From an uncultured Lachnospiraceae bacterium (lineage in GTDB: Bacteria > Bacillota > Clostridia > Lachnospirales > Lachnospiraceae): a stretch of 7,803 bases of DNA. The first letter of the stretch is position 1. Every line of letters begins with the position of its first letter. The stretch is from positions 1 to 7,803 of the forward strand of contig CAKRWX010000101.1 of the NCBI GenBank assembly GCA_934418055.1, in the 5' to 3' direction. Positions 6,867 through 7,803 of this stretch are shown one piece after another. Position numbers and translations under genes: made by a program. The notes beneath the pieces were generated by a model. That model made no database searches. It worked only from the letters and a program-made list of their open reading frames with translations, and was not told the origin of the DNA.

Positions 6867-7722
6867 GCAGGAGACCGTGGTCGGCTCCCGATCCCTGAAA
6901 CTGCCTCTGGTGATCCTGATTTTTAACAGTATTCTGGCGCTGGTGGCTCTTCTGGATATGTATTCCATGATCGCCCAGGTGCGCCAGACTGCGGAGATCC
7001 AGTATTCCAGCTTTTTAAGCCTGTATGTGTTTGCCACGTCGGTGGAGTTTGTCATGTTATTGTTCCTGGTTCCGGCCATGACTGCTGGAAGCATCAGTGG
7101 CGAGCGGGAGCGAAGAACCCTGAACCTGCTTTTGACCACCCAGATGACAGCTAGAGATGTGGTAATCGGCAAATTAGTGGCCAATTTATCCACGATCCTG
7201 CTTCTGATCGTATCCAGTTTCCCGATTTTAGCGCTGGTATTCATCTATGGCGGTATCACGATCCTGGATGTGGCTCGTCTGCTCTTATGCTACGTGACCA
7301 CGGCATTTCTCACTGGAAGTATTGGCGTATTCTGCTCTGCATATTTCCGCAAATCCACCATCGCCACCGTAGCCAGTTACTGCATCACCGCCCTGTTATC
7401 TCTTGGAACTGTGGCGGCCTACGAGTTATCTGGTGTGTTAAGCCGCGGCAGCGGGTTAAGCGGCAGCAATGGCTTCTTCTACCTGATGCTTTTCAATCCT
7501 GGTGCCACTTTTCGCAGCGCCTTAAGCAGCCAGATCGGCACTGGCAACGAGATCGCCGATTTCTTCCCCTGGCTGGAACAGGGGCCGGTCAGTTTCGTCA
7601 GCGAGCATTGGATGTTCTTTGGAACTGTGGTGCAGATTGCATTGGCGCTGGTGCTGGTGTGGCTGGCAGTGCGGAGAGTGGAGCCGGTGAAACGGCGTTA
7701 TGCGAAGAAGATAAAACACTAA
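6844..7722 (+). CDS. ABC-2 type transporter permease (GldF-like)
   Basis: A 292-residue inner-membrane protein with six predicted helices at about residues 20-40, 58-80, 112-135, 143-165, 172-195 and 257-277. The segment between helices 2 and 3, GSISGERERRTLNLLLTTQ and on to GKL (82-111), is the characteristic ABC-2 permease motif and probably contacts the ATPase. An outside loop of ~60 residues (196-256), rich in Gly and Ser at first, separates helices 5 and 6. The basic tail (VKRRYAKKIKH) fits a cytoplasmic C-terminus. As the only permease in the operon it would probably act as a homodimer, possibly joined by the two helices of the 824-aa protein (inference). The ATG at 6844 overlaps the ATPase gene by 23 nt and has only a weak, distant AAAGG upstream; the ATG at 6850 is an alternative. 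It likely relies on coupled translation. Substrate unknown. Confidence 0.93.
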   Translation: MKMNPVYRQETVVGSRSLKLPLVILIFNSILALVALLDMYSMIAQVRQTAEIQYSSFLSLYVFATSVEFVMLLFLVPAMTAGSISGERERRTLNLLLTTQMTARDVVIGKLVANLSTILLLIVSSFPILALVFIYGGITILDVARLLLCYVTTAFLTGSIGVFCSAYFRKSTIATVASYCITALLSLGTVAAYELSGVLSRGSGLSGSNGFFYLMLFNPGATFRSALSSQIGTGNEIADFFPWLEQGPVSFVSEHWMFFGTVVQIALALVLVWLAVRRVEPVKRRYAKKIKH

Positions 7723-7732
7723 ATGAAAAATC

Positions 7733-7762
7733 AAAGCGGCCAGTTTTCTACCGGCCGCTTTT
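7733..7762 (+). terminator. Intrinsic terminator of the operon
   Basis: A perfect 9-bp GC-rich stem, AAAGCGGCC (7733-7741) with GGCCGCTTT (7753-7761), has an 11-nt loop and a short T-run, 10 nt after the permease stop. The T-run is only four bases long. A-rich sequence on the 5' side (AAATGAAAAATC) would give T-rich sequence on the other strand, so it may work in both directions. Confidence 0.8.
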
Positions 7763-7791
7763 GTGTTAGAATGAGGCTAACAAAAGTTTTT
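7758..7791 (+). terminator. Second, overlapping hairpin with T-run
   Basis: CTTTTGTGTTAG (7758-7769) can pair with CTAACAAAAG (7777-7786), 10 pairs with a 2-nt TG bulge and a 7-nt loop, followed by TTTTTC. Its 5' arm uses bases that also belong to the right arm of the preceding terminator, so the two hairpins cannot form fully together. It is probably a back-up terminator. Confidence 0.5.
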
Positions 7792-7803
7792 CAGTAAAAA
7801 GCG

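Noticed and set aside
7287..7769. 160-codon + strand open frame inside the permease gene
   Set aside because: It is out of frame with a clear six-helix permease, has no family-like motifs and ends inside the terminator; it is a shadow of the real gene.

Overview
The window looks like chromosomal DNA of a Clostridia/Lachnospiraceae-type Firmicute. Indications are strong AGGAGG-type ribosome binding sites, TTG starts, hairpin-plus-T terminators, a VanR/VanS-type two-component pair, and moderate GC with many GAG/CTG/GTG codons. The taxon is inferred from these traits and from protein resemblance; no search was run. All supported genes are on the + strand.

Layout. (1) Bases 2-997 hold the C-terminal part of polyphosphate kinase (ppk1), cut by the window edge and closed by a strong intrinsic terminator (1056-1100). 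(2) Bases 1138-1461 encode a 107-residue protein. It is only the C-terminal catalytic half of a tyrosine recombinase: HxxR, GH and Tyr are present, but the DNA-binding N-domain and first catalytic Arg are absent. It is a remnant or a solitary small protein. (3) The gap 1462-1604 holds a promoter: an extended -10 (TGgTATACT) with no good -35. Upstream is an 11-bp-period direct repeat of GTAAG, as expected of an OmpR/PhoB-family binding site. (4) Bases 1605-7722 form a tight five-gene operon: VanR-like response regulator, VanS-like histidine kinase, a large 824-aa surface-anchored protein of unknown function, an ABC ATPase and an ABC-2-type permease. Each junction overlaps (11, 14, 14 and 23 nt). 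(5) The operon ends in a GC-rich hairpin terminator (7733-7762) overlapping a second, mutually exclusive hairpin with its own T-run (7758-7791).

How the genes fit together (inference). A membrane kinase with a very short outside loop senses envelope stress or the transporter's state and phosphorylates the regulator, which probably activates its own promoter. The output is an ABC-2-type exporter with a large extracellular accessory subunit. The 824-aa subunit has a signal peptide, a first ectodomain with a glutamine-amidotransferase-like fold signature (no obvious catalytic Cys), two membrane helices, and a second beta-rich ectodomain. This self-regulated 'TCS + ectodomain + ATPase + permease' unit is the best candidate for an uncharacterised system here; its substrate cannot be read from the sequence.
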